A DNA stretch of 17,472 nt from positions 778-18,249 of the forward strand of contig JACVRA010000464.1 in assembly GCA_019828545.1 (NCBI GenBank), given 5' to 3'. A program made the position numbers and the translations under genes. Under the pieces are notes generated by a model that searched no databases, was not told the origin of the DNA, and worked only from the letters and a program-made list of their open reading frames with translations. Position 1 is the stretch's first letter, and each line of letters starts with the position of its first letter. The DNA is from Paracamarosporium sp. OC-R06-R3 (taxonomy: Eukaryota > Ascomycota > Dothideomycetes > Pleosporales > Didymosphaeriaceae). Shown here piece by piece: positions 8,265-16,518 of this stretch.

Positions 8265-9890
8265 CTAAAGCATGTATTTGAAATCCAGGCTCCTGTCGTC
8301 ATCATAACCGTTCGTAGTGGCGCCCTCCGCAATCGCCTTCTCCTTCGCTATATTCCGTCGCCTCAATAGCATCCAGCATAAGAAATGCAAGAAAGCGGCT
8401 ACACAGTCGAGGCCAGCAGATATGGAGTTTCCCTGAATGTACCTTGGTCCTTGCGTGCTCGGATACAGTTGTGCTGACACTAAAGCCGAAAGATTTGCGA
8501 TCGAATATGCAAAAGGCATAGCAACTGCACGCTTGCCATCAGGAGATATGTTCGTTGATATCCAAGCGACTGCAAGGGTAGAGATGGTGTAAATGCCTAA
8601 TCATACGTTACTTTCTAGCTCAACGTCAAGAGGAAGTGCTTACCCATGACCAAAATATACATGCCTGCATATCCAGCGTGAGGGTTCGAACTGCCAACGC
8701 AGATGAGATATCCGATCATGACTGGGAATGCGCATCCGACCAGGAAAGGTCCACGACGCTGCCACTTGTCGGAAAGATAGCAATTCGCCACAAGACATAA
8801 GGCACCCAGAATATAAACCGGTATCGTCATGTAGTTCACTTTTATCGACGCATACCTTGTATTACGTTAGAGGAAACTCGACATAGCCAGTTCTTTGGGT
8901 ACTCACCCAAGACCCTGTATGATGGTTGGAAGGAAGATACCAAATCCCGTAATAGCGACTGAAGAGGTGAAGAACGCAATGCCCAGGAGGTATACGAATG
9001 GATCAGTAAAAGAAGGTTTGAGCCATTTTCGGTTCGACTCTCCTTGCCCTCTGTAAAGTGCGTCCCTTTGCTTTCTTAGGACCATTGTCGCTTTTTCTTC
9101 TTCACTGAGAAACCACGCTGTCTCTGGTGAGTCGGGCAGAATGAACCAGCACACACCACCGACCACCATTGTTAGACAAAATTCCACGATGAATAGCCAT
9201 CGCCATGGCTCTAGTCCTCTGCGTTTTCCCATACTTTGGACACCATACGCGAAAAGACCGCCGAATGCGCCAGAGGTGCAATTAGCAAGATTGGTCATCA
9301 TGATACGCTTTCCAGCGGCTCGACGGGGATAGATGGTGGAGAACAGGTACGCAAAACCAGGTGATACCCCTGCCTCACAAGCGCCTAGAAGCATGCGGAC
9401 GACGATTGCTTGGCCGTAGTTCTGGATGAATGCGGTGCCAAGGGTCACCAGACTCCATAGGAGGAGCGCAGTGCCCAGAGCTCGATTGGGACCAAATCGC
9501 TTGACAGCCATGACCCAAGGAACCTCAAACAGTACGAGGGTAACACTAAGAAGTGTAGTGATGTTGCCGAACCTGTGTCCTGTGAGTCCGATATCTTTCT
9601 CGAATCCGAACGTTTTTGCGTTGCCGATCTACGTAACTATGAGCAGAAGATCACTCAAGCAATGAACAGTGACTTACATTGTTCCGGTCCAGTGAGGATA
9701 AGACTAGAAAGACGAAAGCAACAGGCACAAGCCATTTATCAAACTTTCGTAATGCCGCCTTCTCCTTCTCCGGATCGATGTAGATGTGCACTACACCCGG
9801 AGCCGTGATTTCATCGTCCGAGGGCATAGGGCCATTTTCGGAGATCATTGGGTTAATTTTGGCGTCTGTCATGCTGGTATTGCGGTGCAT
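8265..9890 (-). CDS. MFS permease, anion:cation symporter (Dal5-like) family, four exons
   Basis: Exons on the minus strand are 9890-9678, 9628-8907, 8855-8644 and 8596-8265, separated by GT..AG introns of 49, 51 and 47 bp. The spliced frame gives 492 aa, usual for the family. Signatures include LSSLDRNNIGNAKTFG after TM1, VRMLLGACEAGVSPGFAYLF, WRWLFIVEF, FILPDSPETAWFLSEEE in the central loop, and GYASIKVNYMTIPVYILGAL in the C-terminal half; twelve membrane helices are expected. Dal5/ACS permeases import carboxylates and nitrogen compounds such as allantoate, ureidosuccinate, nicotinate, pantothenate or dipeptides, so this is the likely importer of the cluster's substrate. I took the first ATG (9890); an ATG at 9872 with good context would shorten it by six residues. 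A five-codon upstream ORF starts at 9913. It is divergent from the solute-binding-protein gene and shares its promoter. Confidence 0.88.
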
Positions 9891-10178
9891 GTTGTTTAAT
9901 AGGAATCGATCATGGAACAAAAATGTTTAGCTAAAATGAGGTAGCAGGTTCATTTACATTTATAGTCAACATCCACACATCCTTGATATCTAGTGATCCC
10001 ATGGTGTGATGGAGATAACGAGTTGATCGCAAGTTGATGGTCTCGTCGCCTATCAAATTAGTTCCCCACTAAAGATAGTCGTAAAATTAGCGCGGTCATG
10101 AATCGCATTGTCAAGCTTCCCCGCGCGGTCCCAGGAGTTGCTTATCGTTCCCCAGATGCCTTGATCCGACTTACATGG

Positions 10179-10208
10179 CGCTAGGCGAATCCTTCAAAAT
10201 GCCTAGCG
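10179..10208. promoter_or_regulatory. Perfect 8-bp inverted repeat, candidate operator
   Basis: CGCTAGGC (10179-10186) and GCCTAGCG (10201-10208) are exact reverse complements separated by 14 bp. The half-site GCCTAGCG recurs exactly upstream of the PuuE-like gene (5056-5063) and in the regulator/hydrolase promoter (13846-13853). The repeated presence in three cluster promoters is what makes it credible; the binding protein is not known. Confidence 0.55.
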
Positions 10209-10281
10209 GCGTATTTCAAGCACAGCAACTACGGCACAGGACCGATCCTTCCAAACAGATAGGTTTTTCATGTCTGAGCGT

Positions 10282-10299
10282 GCTAGGGAATCACCTAGC
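10282..10299. promoter_or_regulatory. Second inverted repeat of the same motif family
   Basis: GCTAGG (10282-10287) and CCTAGC (10294-10299) are perfect inverted repeats with a 6-bp spacer GAATCA. GAAT also follows the left half-site of the first palindrome and occurs inside the third one (13842-13845), so the spacing differs but the surrounding sequence is similar. It lies 127 bp before the start codon at 10426. Confidence 0.5.
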
Positions 10300-10425
10300 T
10301 TTGCCTATCGTAATGACTGCGTTTCAAGATTCGTGCCATATACCTTCAATTATCTGACGCCTAAAATTCATTATCGATTCCTCTTCCATACAAACACTCT
10401 TTTCCATTTCAAAGGGTCTTGCACG

Positions 10426-11412
10426 ATGGAACGTTTCCACGTATCTGCTACCGGCCACAGCCTCAACTATCTACCTGAATACATCGCTCATCGGCACGGC
10501 TTATTCGCCGAGCAGGGTCTCGAAGTCAGCGTCACAGTACCGTCTCCCTGGGACTTGGTCTTAGAAGAGCTGGTCGAAGGAACCGCCAATGCCGCTCTAG
10601 GCGGCATTTGGGTACCTTCCATGTTCCGCAATCGAGGGAAAAGCTACACAGCATTTGCGCAAGTGGCGAACCGATGCCCTCTCGCCCTTCTCAAACGTGG
10701 ATCTGCGGCGGAGTTCAAGCTGTCTGATGTGGTCGGGCGCACTGTTCTCATGAAGTCGGGCAATGGCGCTAGTGTGGGTCTTTTCTTCAAGATGTTGTTG
10801 AGAGAGTCGGGTATCGACCCTAACGAAGTGCACTTCGTGCAAGATCTTGACGGGAAGATGTTGGCGAAGCTATTCGAAGGAGGAATGGGTGATTACTTTG
10901 TTGTTGATAATGTCACCGCTCGGATCATGGCACGCAAAAACACAACTATATCGATCGCCATGGAGATGGTGAAGGACGGCGACGAGATACCATGGAGCGT
11001 ATACTATCGCGAGACCGATACCATCACTGCGGCGGTGATCGATGCGCAGACGCGTTTTTGTTTAGCGCTTAGAAAGGCGATGGATTGGGTGATTGCGAAC
11101 GACGCGGAAAAATACCAAGACGATCTCACTGCCCTCTTCCCAGCAGTACCAGTCGACATCCTTGTCGATCTAACCAATGAATATCGAAAGAAAGGCATGT
11201 GGACAAGTCCTGTTGTCACTCGTCCAGGGTTCGAGAGATGGCAGAAAGGTCTTGCAGACGGCCGCTTGATTGAAAGCCCTTTTCTTTATGAGGACATCGT
11301 CGACGATGTGCCTTCTAAAGTGGCAGCAGGTCCAACCAAAATAGTTCACCTCCCTGTAGAAACCTCGAAAGTGGCGCAGGTTGGGGTACATGAGATACAA
11401 GTTGTAACATAG
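10426..11412 (+). CDS. NMT1/THI5- and SsuA-like solute-binding protein, cytoplasmic, probably of bacterial origin
   Basis: Intron-less, 328 aa. It resembles the periplasmic-binding-protein type 2 fold of the NMT1/THI5 and SsuA/taurine-type group: LNYLPEYIAHRHGLFAEQGLEV (residues 13-34), a GTANAALGG motif that starts the second lobe contact, DVVGRTVLMKSGNGASVGLFFKMLLRESGIDP in mid-protein, and GDYFVVDNVTARIMA. Many bacterial ABC-importer binding proteins look like this. The cysteine-rich CCCFC block of fungal HMP synthase (Thi5/Nmt1) is absent, so it is not the thiamine enzyme. No signal peptide, lipobox or ABC partner is present. A fungal cell has no periplasm, so it may be a soluble sensor, carrier or a suicide/PLP-type enzyme. 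Its gene is divergent from the permease and convergent with the regulator (52 bp between stop codons). I chose the ATG at 10426 (A at -3) because homology begins there. Confidence 0.8.
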   Translation: MERFHVSATGHSLNYLPEYIAHRHGLFAEQGLEVSVTVPSPWDLVLEELVEGTANAALGGIWVPSMFRNRGKSYTAFAQVANRCPLALLKRGSAAEFKLSDVVGRTVLMKSGNGASVGLFFKMLLRESGIDPNEVHFVQDLDGKMLAKLFEGGMGDYFVVDNVTARIMARKNTTISIAMEMVKDGDEIPWSVYYRETDTITAAVIDAQTRFCLALRKAMDWVIANDAEKYQDDLTALFPAVPVDILVDLTNEYRKKGMWTSPVVTRPGFERWQKGLADGRLIESPFLYEDIVDDVPSKVAAGPTKIVHLPVETSKVAQVGVHEIQVVT

Positions 11413-11464
11413 TTGGAACAGTGACTGAGGAGGACTATGGGAAATTGGATATAACTCCTTCAGG

Positions 11465-13690
11465 CTATTGCCATTCCAAATTATTCGACGCGTCTCCACT
11501 TTCGAAGAGTCGTGCCATCCATTCATCGACATCCCACTCTTCAGCGTTAAGGTGAAGTTCAGTGCCTCCATTAGTGGCAATTATGTCGGCCAAATCCTCA
11601 ACTTCATTGAGCATATTTGAATGCCCTTTCGCTGCTAGACTTCCTGATTGCATCATGTAATGGAGTATCTGCTTACCCACTTCGTAGTTGTCAGCGTCCT
11701 CTGGTTCATGGCGGAAACTTTCTGGACAACGCATGTTGATCGCTATTACCAGACGCACTATCATGAGACTCGTGAAGAGATGCATGTTCTCCATGAACCC
11801 CAGCCGAACTAGACAATCACTGTTAGCTACATAAAGAGGTTCGAGTGCCATCGAAAACGATTGGAAATCCTACCCAAGAGACCACGTGCGTGTATGTCTC
11901 TAAGAATGCACAACGTATGCCGTGCAGACCTCAAACATATATCATTCAAGCTTTTGACGTCATCCTGAATCGTAGTATGCTCGATTTCTGAAGATATGTA
12001 TGCTACCTGCTTCAAAAGAAGCGGGCGAAGCAGAAGGATTACGCACTATACATCATACATTCGTCAGTAAGTCGATAAAACGATCGCGATTTCGCGCTTT
12101 ACCTGATTGAAGCGAAGGTGCAAATTAGCTAGAGCGCGAGTGCTTGGTGGCGACGTCGCGGATTGAAGGAGACCAGCTTCCGTGTTCACAGCCATATGAG
12201 GCGGCAAGCCTGTCTTCCAAACCTCTAGCCTTCGCAACTTTGGGCTTATGAGGGACTCAATGTCGTTTACACAACTGAGAACAGATACACTCTTTGCATT
12301 TTCTTCCTCAAAAAGGGTTAGTTGGATACGGGCTGCTAAGTATTCTGGATCTGAGAACTCCCCAACGTCATCTACTGAAAGATTCTGTTGTGAAGGGTAG
12401 TCAAGGTCCATTTGCTCTATTTGCAGCGATGGCAGAAAACCTCCCTGAGAACTAGTCATCCTATCCAAGCAGTAGGTTGACCACCAGAGTCGCTTTCTAT
12501 GCTCTCGTTCACAGGGTGAGCAATTGTGTGAAGACGCTGTTCTATGCAGCTGGAGCATATTGCAGAGTCTCGCGCTAGTCCCCGCATGCATATAAGCTGT
12601 CTTTTGTCTGTTCAGTTGGAACGAATAAAGTACCTATAGGAAATGTTAGGATCTGTCAGTATCGGCGAAGCTTATCAGCAGTGAGGACCGACGATTAGAT
12701 TTAAAGCCTCAATGTGCTCAATCGAAGCATCTTCGTGTGGGATATGAAGAAGTTTTAATGCCTGTTCGAAGAACTCACTACCAGGTGGTACCTTTGCAAT
12801 AATTGGTAAATGAGATTGTGAATCCTCAGAAACCCCAGTATCGAGATCCAGTGTGATTTCCGGTCGTCTCCCGGCATCGTTGACAGACTCTGCGAGCGCA
12901 AGTACGACAAGAAGCTGGCAAAGCCAAATACGATCTTTTGACTCGACTGAATTGGCCACGTTATACGTATTGTCCAACCGACGGCGAAAGTTTCGCAACC
13001 GAAACCAGTGCCAATCGTGACCAAGATATATGGCAAATTGATCGAGAAGATAGATGGTGTAAGGGTATGGTGGAAGTTTGAACGTGCATTTTGTTTCTGA
13101 GGAGCTTGTCAGTGTTGAATCTAGGCTGTGATGAGGTAGTATATACGGAGGGTATCAAACTCAAGCGCAAAGTACTCGTACTTTGGCTGTGGTGTTGATA
13201 GAAGCGTAGAGTCTACGCTTGGGGACACTTGACTATTGGTACCCACACCAAAAGCACCTCCAACAGATCTTGAAGCTTGGAATTCCTTCAACTTTGATAC
13301 AAACAATTCTGCCGTGGAGTTCTCGATTGTTGCTTTCAACTGATACTCATTGTCGATCTTAGCTGTTGAGGCGGGTTCGCGCGAACCATCGGTGTGAGCC
13401 ACTGGACGAGACTCCGGGGGTTTGCCTATTGTGAGAGGGTTTAACAACCCACTTTCGAGCTTTCGTATATAGTTCTCAGACACAGTCACTTTGCGATCAT
13501 GCACTGCGTAAGTACATAGTCGGTTTGCCAATGCGCAATTCCGACAGGGCCTCTCTATTTCACCATATCAGAAAAAGTAACACGATCAATGGATTTTACG
13601 CATAATACCTCTAGAGCATTTCACCTTTTGCTTGTGGCATTGATGACAGGAATAGCCTCTATACTCGCTCTTCGAACGTGTTGGCGGCAT
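11465..13690 (-). CDS. Zn2Cys6 transcription factor with fungal-specific (MHR) domain, six exons
   Basis: Exons on the minus strand are 13690-13609, 13554-13147, 13096-12693, 12633-12103, 12045-11874 and 11808-11465; introns are 50-65 bp. Phases agree and give 646 aa. The N-terminus has a complete binuclear zinc cluster: Cys15, 18, 25, 31, 34 and 41 (CX2CX6CX5CX2CX6C), split by intron 1, followed by a linker and a possible short coiled coil (VSENYIRKLE). The middle homology region shows YTIYLLDQFAIYLGHDWHW, DRIWLCQLLVVLALAES, TAYMHAGTSARLCNMLQLHR and REHRKRLWWSTYCLDRM, the usual fungal_trans motifs. Intron 3 begins GTCGGT, a weak donor, but its branch point CCTAAC and the reading frame support it. 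It is nuclear, DNA-binding and probably the regulator of this cluster. Its divergent promoter has the GCCTAGCG motif, so autoregulation is possible. Confidence 0.9.
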
Positions 13691-14016
13691 TGACGATGGT
13701 CAATATCCTTTGCACATTACCACGAAACATCGCGATGGATTGTCCGAGTTGAGCGCAACGATGAGCGAAAGGGTCACGTAACGTTGATAAAGCGCAAGCC
13801 TGTGATTGGCCAGCTCAGTCGTAGCCTCGGCCACTAGGAGCGAATGCCTAGCGTCTCGGCGATTGCTGGACGTTCGCCGACGACTCAGCAGAACTTTCCC
13901 AAGTTACCTCCACAACGCACTTGTGGTCATCCTGGCAGACCTCCTCGGCTGTGATAGTATGCCGCGAATGAAAATGACCGTTCCTGCCTCCTCCAAGATG
14001 CCGAGTCACTTTCGTT
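13691..14016. promoter_or_regulatory. Shared divergent promoter of the regulator and the hydrolase
   Basis: This 326-bp gap separates the regulator start (minus strand) from the hydrolase start (plus strand). An ATTGG (reverse CCAAT) box lies near 13805. The composite site at 13833-13880 is the most striking element and is listed separately. Confidence 0.55.
13833..13880. promoter_or_regulatory. Composite candidate operator: CTAGG/CCTAG repeat plus TCGGCG/CGCCGA repeat
   Basis: CTAGG (13834-13838) and CCTAG (13847-13851) are inverted around 8 bp, and the right arm is embedded in the full 8-mer GCCTAGCG (13846-13853). Two bases later comes TCGGCG (13856-13861), which pairs with CGCCGA (13875-13880) across 13 bp, a CGG..CCG arrangement of the kind Zn2Cys6 dimers bind. 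The upstream region of the PuuE-like gene has the same two components. Confidence 0.5.
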
Positions 14017-14865
14017 ATGAGCGCCTCTACCCTCACAGGATTGCTGCAGGTCTCTGACCACCCAAGCGTTCAGATCTTTTACCTAGTTGAAGGACCACTG
14101 GACGGTATTAGACCAGTCATCCTACTTTCAAGCTCACTCGCAGCTAATACAGGCTTATGGGACGACTTTGTTGCCGCATTTGGTCATGAATATTCTATTA
14201 TCCGCTACGATGCCCGGTTTCATGGCAAGTCACCGCTTGCGCAAGATCCAAACTTCGACTACTCTACTGGCCACACGATGGAAGATCTGACGATGGACGT
14301 ACTGAAACTGCTGGATCACCTCAACGTCCGAAATTTACGGGCTTTCATCGGCCTCAGCATTGGGGCCGCAGTTGGTGTAATCTTTGGTGCAAAGTTCCCT
14401 GAAAGGGTTGAACGTGTCATCGTCGTTGGCACTCGAGCTACGAGCAATCCGGAATCCAACGCCAACCATACGACTCGAATCAAGTTCGGTTACGCTAATG
14501 GCCCTCTTGCCCTCGGACGACAAAGTCTTATGCGCTGGTTTGATGAGAATTGGATAAGTGCACATCCCGAAGGCATTGCGCATGCCGAGGATGTATATTG
14601 TAGGCAGAGTATCCAAGGATATGAAGCAAGTATTACTGCTTTACGGGTATTGGATTTGTTTCCATACGTAGAAGATATCGGAAGGAGGCATGACGGAGAG
14701 CGATTTGTATTTGTAGCTGGTGAGCTAGATGGGACAGTACCAAGAGAGTCGCAAGATTTGGCGAACAAATCGGTTTCAAAGGCTGTCATCATACCCGGCT
14801 CCGGTCATATTACTCCCCTCCAAATGCCGGACATATTTCACCAGACTGTACGAGAGCTGATCTAA
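14017..14865 (+). CDS. Alpha/beta hydrolase, 3-oxoadipate enol-lactonase (PcaD)-like
   Basis: Intron-less, 282 aa, the usual length for the PcaD-like group of the alpha/beta-hydrolase fold. The catalytic triad is readable: nucleophile Ser114 in IGLSIGAAVG, acid Asp238 in AGELDGTVP and His264 in GSGHITPL. The oxyanion region SSSLAANTGLWDDF (38-51) and RYDARFHGKSP (63-73) are classic for enol-lactonases, which carry SLG..W and YD.RGHG-type blocks. The Arg-Gly-His-Gly block reads Arg-Phe-His-Gly here, a small deviation. It probably hydrolyses an ester, lactone or C-C bond in the pathway; the exact substrate cannot be read from sequence. There is no signal peptide, so it is likely cytoplasmic. 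It is divergent from the regulator gene, and the shared promoter suggests co-control. Confidence 0.87.
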   Translation: MSASTLTGLLQVSDHPSVQIFYLVEGPLDGIRPVILLSSSLAANTGLWDDFVAAFGHEYSIIRYDARFHGKSPLAQDPNFDYSTGHTMEDLTMDVLKLLDHLNVRNLRAFIGLSIGAAVGVIFGAKFPERVERVIVVGTRATSNPESNANHTTRIKFGYANGPLALGRQSLMRWFDENWISAHPEGIAHAEDVYCRQSIQGYEASITALRVLDLFPYVEDIGRRHDGERFVFVAGELDGTVPRESQDLANKSVSKAVIIPGSGHITPLQMPDIFHQTVRELI

Positions 14866-15187
14866 ATATACCTAGATAGCACGCTCCTTAAGTTCAAGAA
14901 ATTCATCCATCTTAGTAAAAATCCTGCCTAGTTGAATTCATCTCTACGTGGTGAACTACTTCCTTACTGACTGCACCTAGCGAGTCGCATATCCTTTCCA
15001 GCAATAGGTGACTGTAACTACTAGGTGCAAGTTGGTCGATTAACTGCTATGTTATCGAGTTAAGCGAGCTGTACGTCGAACATGGCATAGCCATCTGCCA
15101 TTATACTGTATGGTATGATAGGATTTCAGCCCTACTTTATATGAAGAAAGGTCATGCCTATCGTCCGCAAGAACCAGCGCCGCCTTC
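14866..15187. other. Intergenic region downstream of the hydrolase
   Basis: No gene visible. It contains the inverted repeat at 14972-15029. Its AT content rises slightly around 15100. Confidence 0.4.
14972..15029. repeat. 9-bp perfect inverted repeat with 40-bp spacer
   Basis: TGCACCTAG (14972-14980) is the exact reverse complement of CTAGGTGCA (15021-15029). The left arm continues as CCTAGCG, sharing seven bases with the cluster motif. It lies about 110 bp after the hydrolase stop. It may be a regulatory site, a remnant of an element end, or chance. Confidence 0.4.
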
Positions 15188-15562
15188 TTACCCACTTTCA
15201 TGCGAGCTCAACAAAGCTTGGTCAGCCAAGCGGTCTTCGCTCAGTTTCACGGTTCCCAGAGTCATCGGGTCTCCATTTTTCCTCGCACGACTGATCCGCA
15301 CATAGACAAAAATGGCACTTCCACCATCAAGAAACTCAGGCCATTGCCTAGCATGTAACCTTTTCTCGCTGTCTGCTGGATTCAGAAAGAAATTCTGACG
15401 CTTGACGTCTTTACTTTCTAGGCAATGGCACTCATTGTTCGGTCGCTGGCTAAAAAATGACTGGAAATCTTGGAAGGCAAGGTATGTCACCCTTTTCTCG
15501 AAGTCTGTTACACTGAAACAAGATAAATGTGATGCTGGAATGTGGCTACATGACTTTATCAA
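15188..15562 (-). CDS. Doubtful small open frame, 124 aa
   Basis: An ATG-initiated minus-strand frame of 124 codons with no family resemblance that I can see. It lacks an evident signal peptide. In its favour, the minus strand upstream of the ATG has a long pyrimidine tract (plus-strand A/G-rich stretch around 15614-15650), a feature of many fungal promoters. Against it, a long inverted repeat lies inside the frame and the amino-acid pattern looks random. It may be an orphan gene or chance. Confidence 0.2.
   Translation of the reverse strand: MIKSCSHIPASHLSCFSVTDFEKRVTYLAFQDFQSFFSQRPNNECHCLESKDVKRQNFFLNPADSEKRLHARQWPEFLDGGSAIFVYVRISRARKNGDPMTLGTVKLSEDRLADQALLSSHESG
15340..15429. repeat. 12-bp perfect inverted repeat with 66-bp spacer
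   Basis: GCCATTGCCTAG (15340-15351) is the exact reverse complement of CTAGGCAATGGC (15418-15429). In addition AATGGCACT occurs directly repeated at 15311 and 15424. A 12-bp perfect pair this close is unlikely by chance and suggests a small decayed element or a structured RNA. Confidence 0.5.
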
Positions 15563-15949
15563 AATTTGCCCAAGGTTTGAATACGTTTAAAAATAAGCTT
15601 ACATTGAACTGCTCAAAAAAGAAAAGGAAAAAAGAGTAGAAAAAAAGAAGCTCTCTGTTTTCACATACCTACACAATAAGGGCGGTGTGATATGATGAAG
15701 GATAAACGAATGAACACCTAGAGTTTGTGGCTGGTGAAACCTTTTTGACTTGTAGGTCACTCCCCTGACGACTTAACGTGAGGTATGCAAAAAAGACAAA
15801 GAACACCCTTGCAACGTTGTGAATACGACTATAGTCTGGCGCAGACATTTTATTTTTGAAATAATCCTATTTACTTGGAATACTAAGTTCCTACGTCGCG
15901 TGATACTGTAGAGCTAGTACACCAATATGAATCGTTCTATGACTAACGT
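15563..15949. other. Intergenic region with an A-rich stretch
   Basis: An A/G-rich tract near 15614-15650 is the only notable feature. No gene, RNA gene or clear repeat is seen up to the start of the right-hand transposons. Confidence 0.4.
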
Positions 15950-16518
15950 GTTGTAACGTGTCCGTGCACTCAACGCCCGGATTCAGTTAACGCCCCGCTG
16001 AACACAAACCGCCCCATCTTTAATACGCCATAACCCCACTAATATAAGCGCAATTAATGCTGTAATAAAAGAAATAAAATTGCTTAAGCCTAGAGAATCT
16101 TTTTCTTATAGTAAAATAGCTAGTAAGTATAGTATTGATTAAAGTATACTATTATAAAGGTACTAATTAATTTAAACGTTGCGTGCAACTGTAGGGTTTA
16201 ACTAATAGAAACTTAATCCCTAATAAGAGGTAGAGCTTATTTAATATATAGAAGGACTTCCAGCCTGTTACCTACTACCTATAAGAAAGATAATATGAAA
16301 TTTCGTGTTAATAATAGCTAAGGAGCTAGTAAGTAAGAGCTAGGTTATAGGTTTTATTAATTAACATAGTATCTATCTTATCTCTTAATAGGCAACTAAG
16401 ATAAATAGTAATTACCACTAGGCCAACTTAGGAGATAAATATAGCCTATACTTTAATCTCCTAAAGGATAAAATTAAGGAATACGGTATTAAGCCTTATT
16501 ATATATATAATAACGTAC
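15950..16518 (+). mobile_element. RIP-degraded pogo-like transposon A, transposase interrupted by element B
   Basis: From about 16041 one plus-strand frame can be followed without indels to 16518, crossed by many TAA and TAG codons and at least one TGA. Reading through, it shows a psq/CENP-B-type N-terminus (KLLKPRESFSYSKIASKYSID), then KLNP..EVELI.YIEGL, then PIRKII.NF, then IAKELVSKS.VIGFIN.HS and KYSLYFNLLKDKIKEYGI ending in IYN. The last should be followed by the first catalytic Asp of the DDE domain. The frame stops there and unrelated sequence begins, so the gene is cut just before its catalytic core. The stretch 15950-16020 has repeated ACGTGT and ACGCCC-like pieces and may be the 5' terminal region; the left boundary is an estimate. 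Confidence 0.7.

Larger units (their letters stand above)
9891..10425. promoter_or_regulatory. Shared divergent promoter of the permease and solute-binding-protein genes
   Basis: This 535-bp gap separates start codons pointing away from each other. It contains two perfect inverted repeats built on CTAGG/CCTAG, at 10179-10208 and 10282-10299, described separately. An in-frame ATG at 10270 would extend the solute-binding protein by 52 residues, but the second palindrome lies downstream of that ATG. If the palindrome is an operator, transcription should begin after it, favouring the ATG at 10426. Confidence 0.55.

Noticed and set aside
10270..10425. 52-residue N-terminal extension of the solute-binding protein from the in-frame ATG at 10270
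   Set aside because: The extension matches nothing in the family, would contain the palindromic site at 10282-10299, and the ATG at 10426 has good context and starts exactly at the homology.
10426..11412. Assignment as the thiamine-pathway HMP synthase (THI5/NMT1)
   Set aside because: The cysteine-rich CCCFC block of that enzyme is absent and the protein resembles bacterial ABC binding proteins more closely.
15402..15590. 62-aa plus-strand frame with a tryptophan-rich WKSWKARYVTL segment that recalls a PH-domain start
   Set aside because: Too short, overlaps the inverted repeat and an opposing frame, and nothing downstream continues a PH fold.
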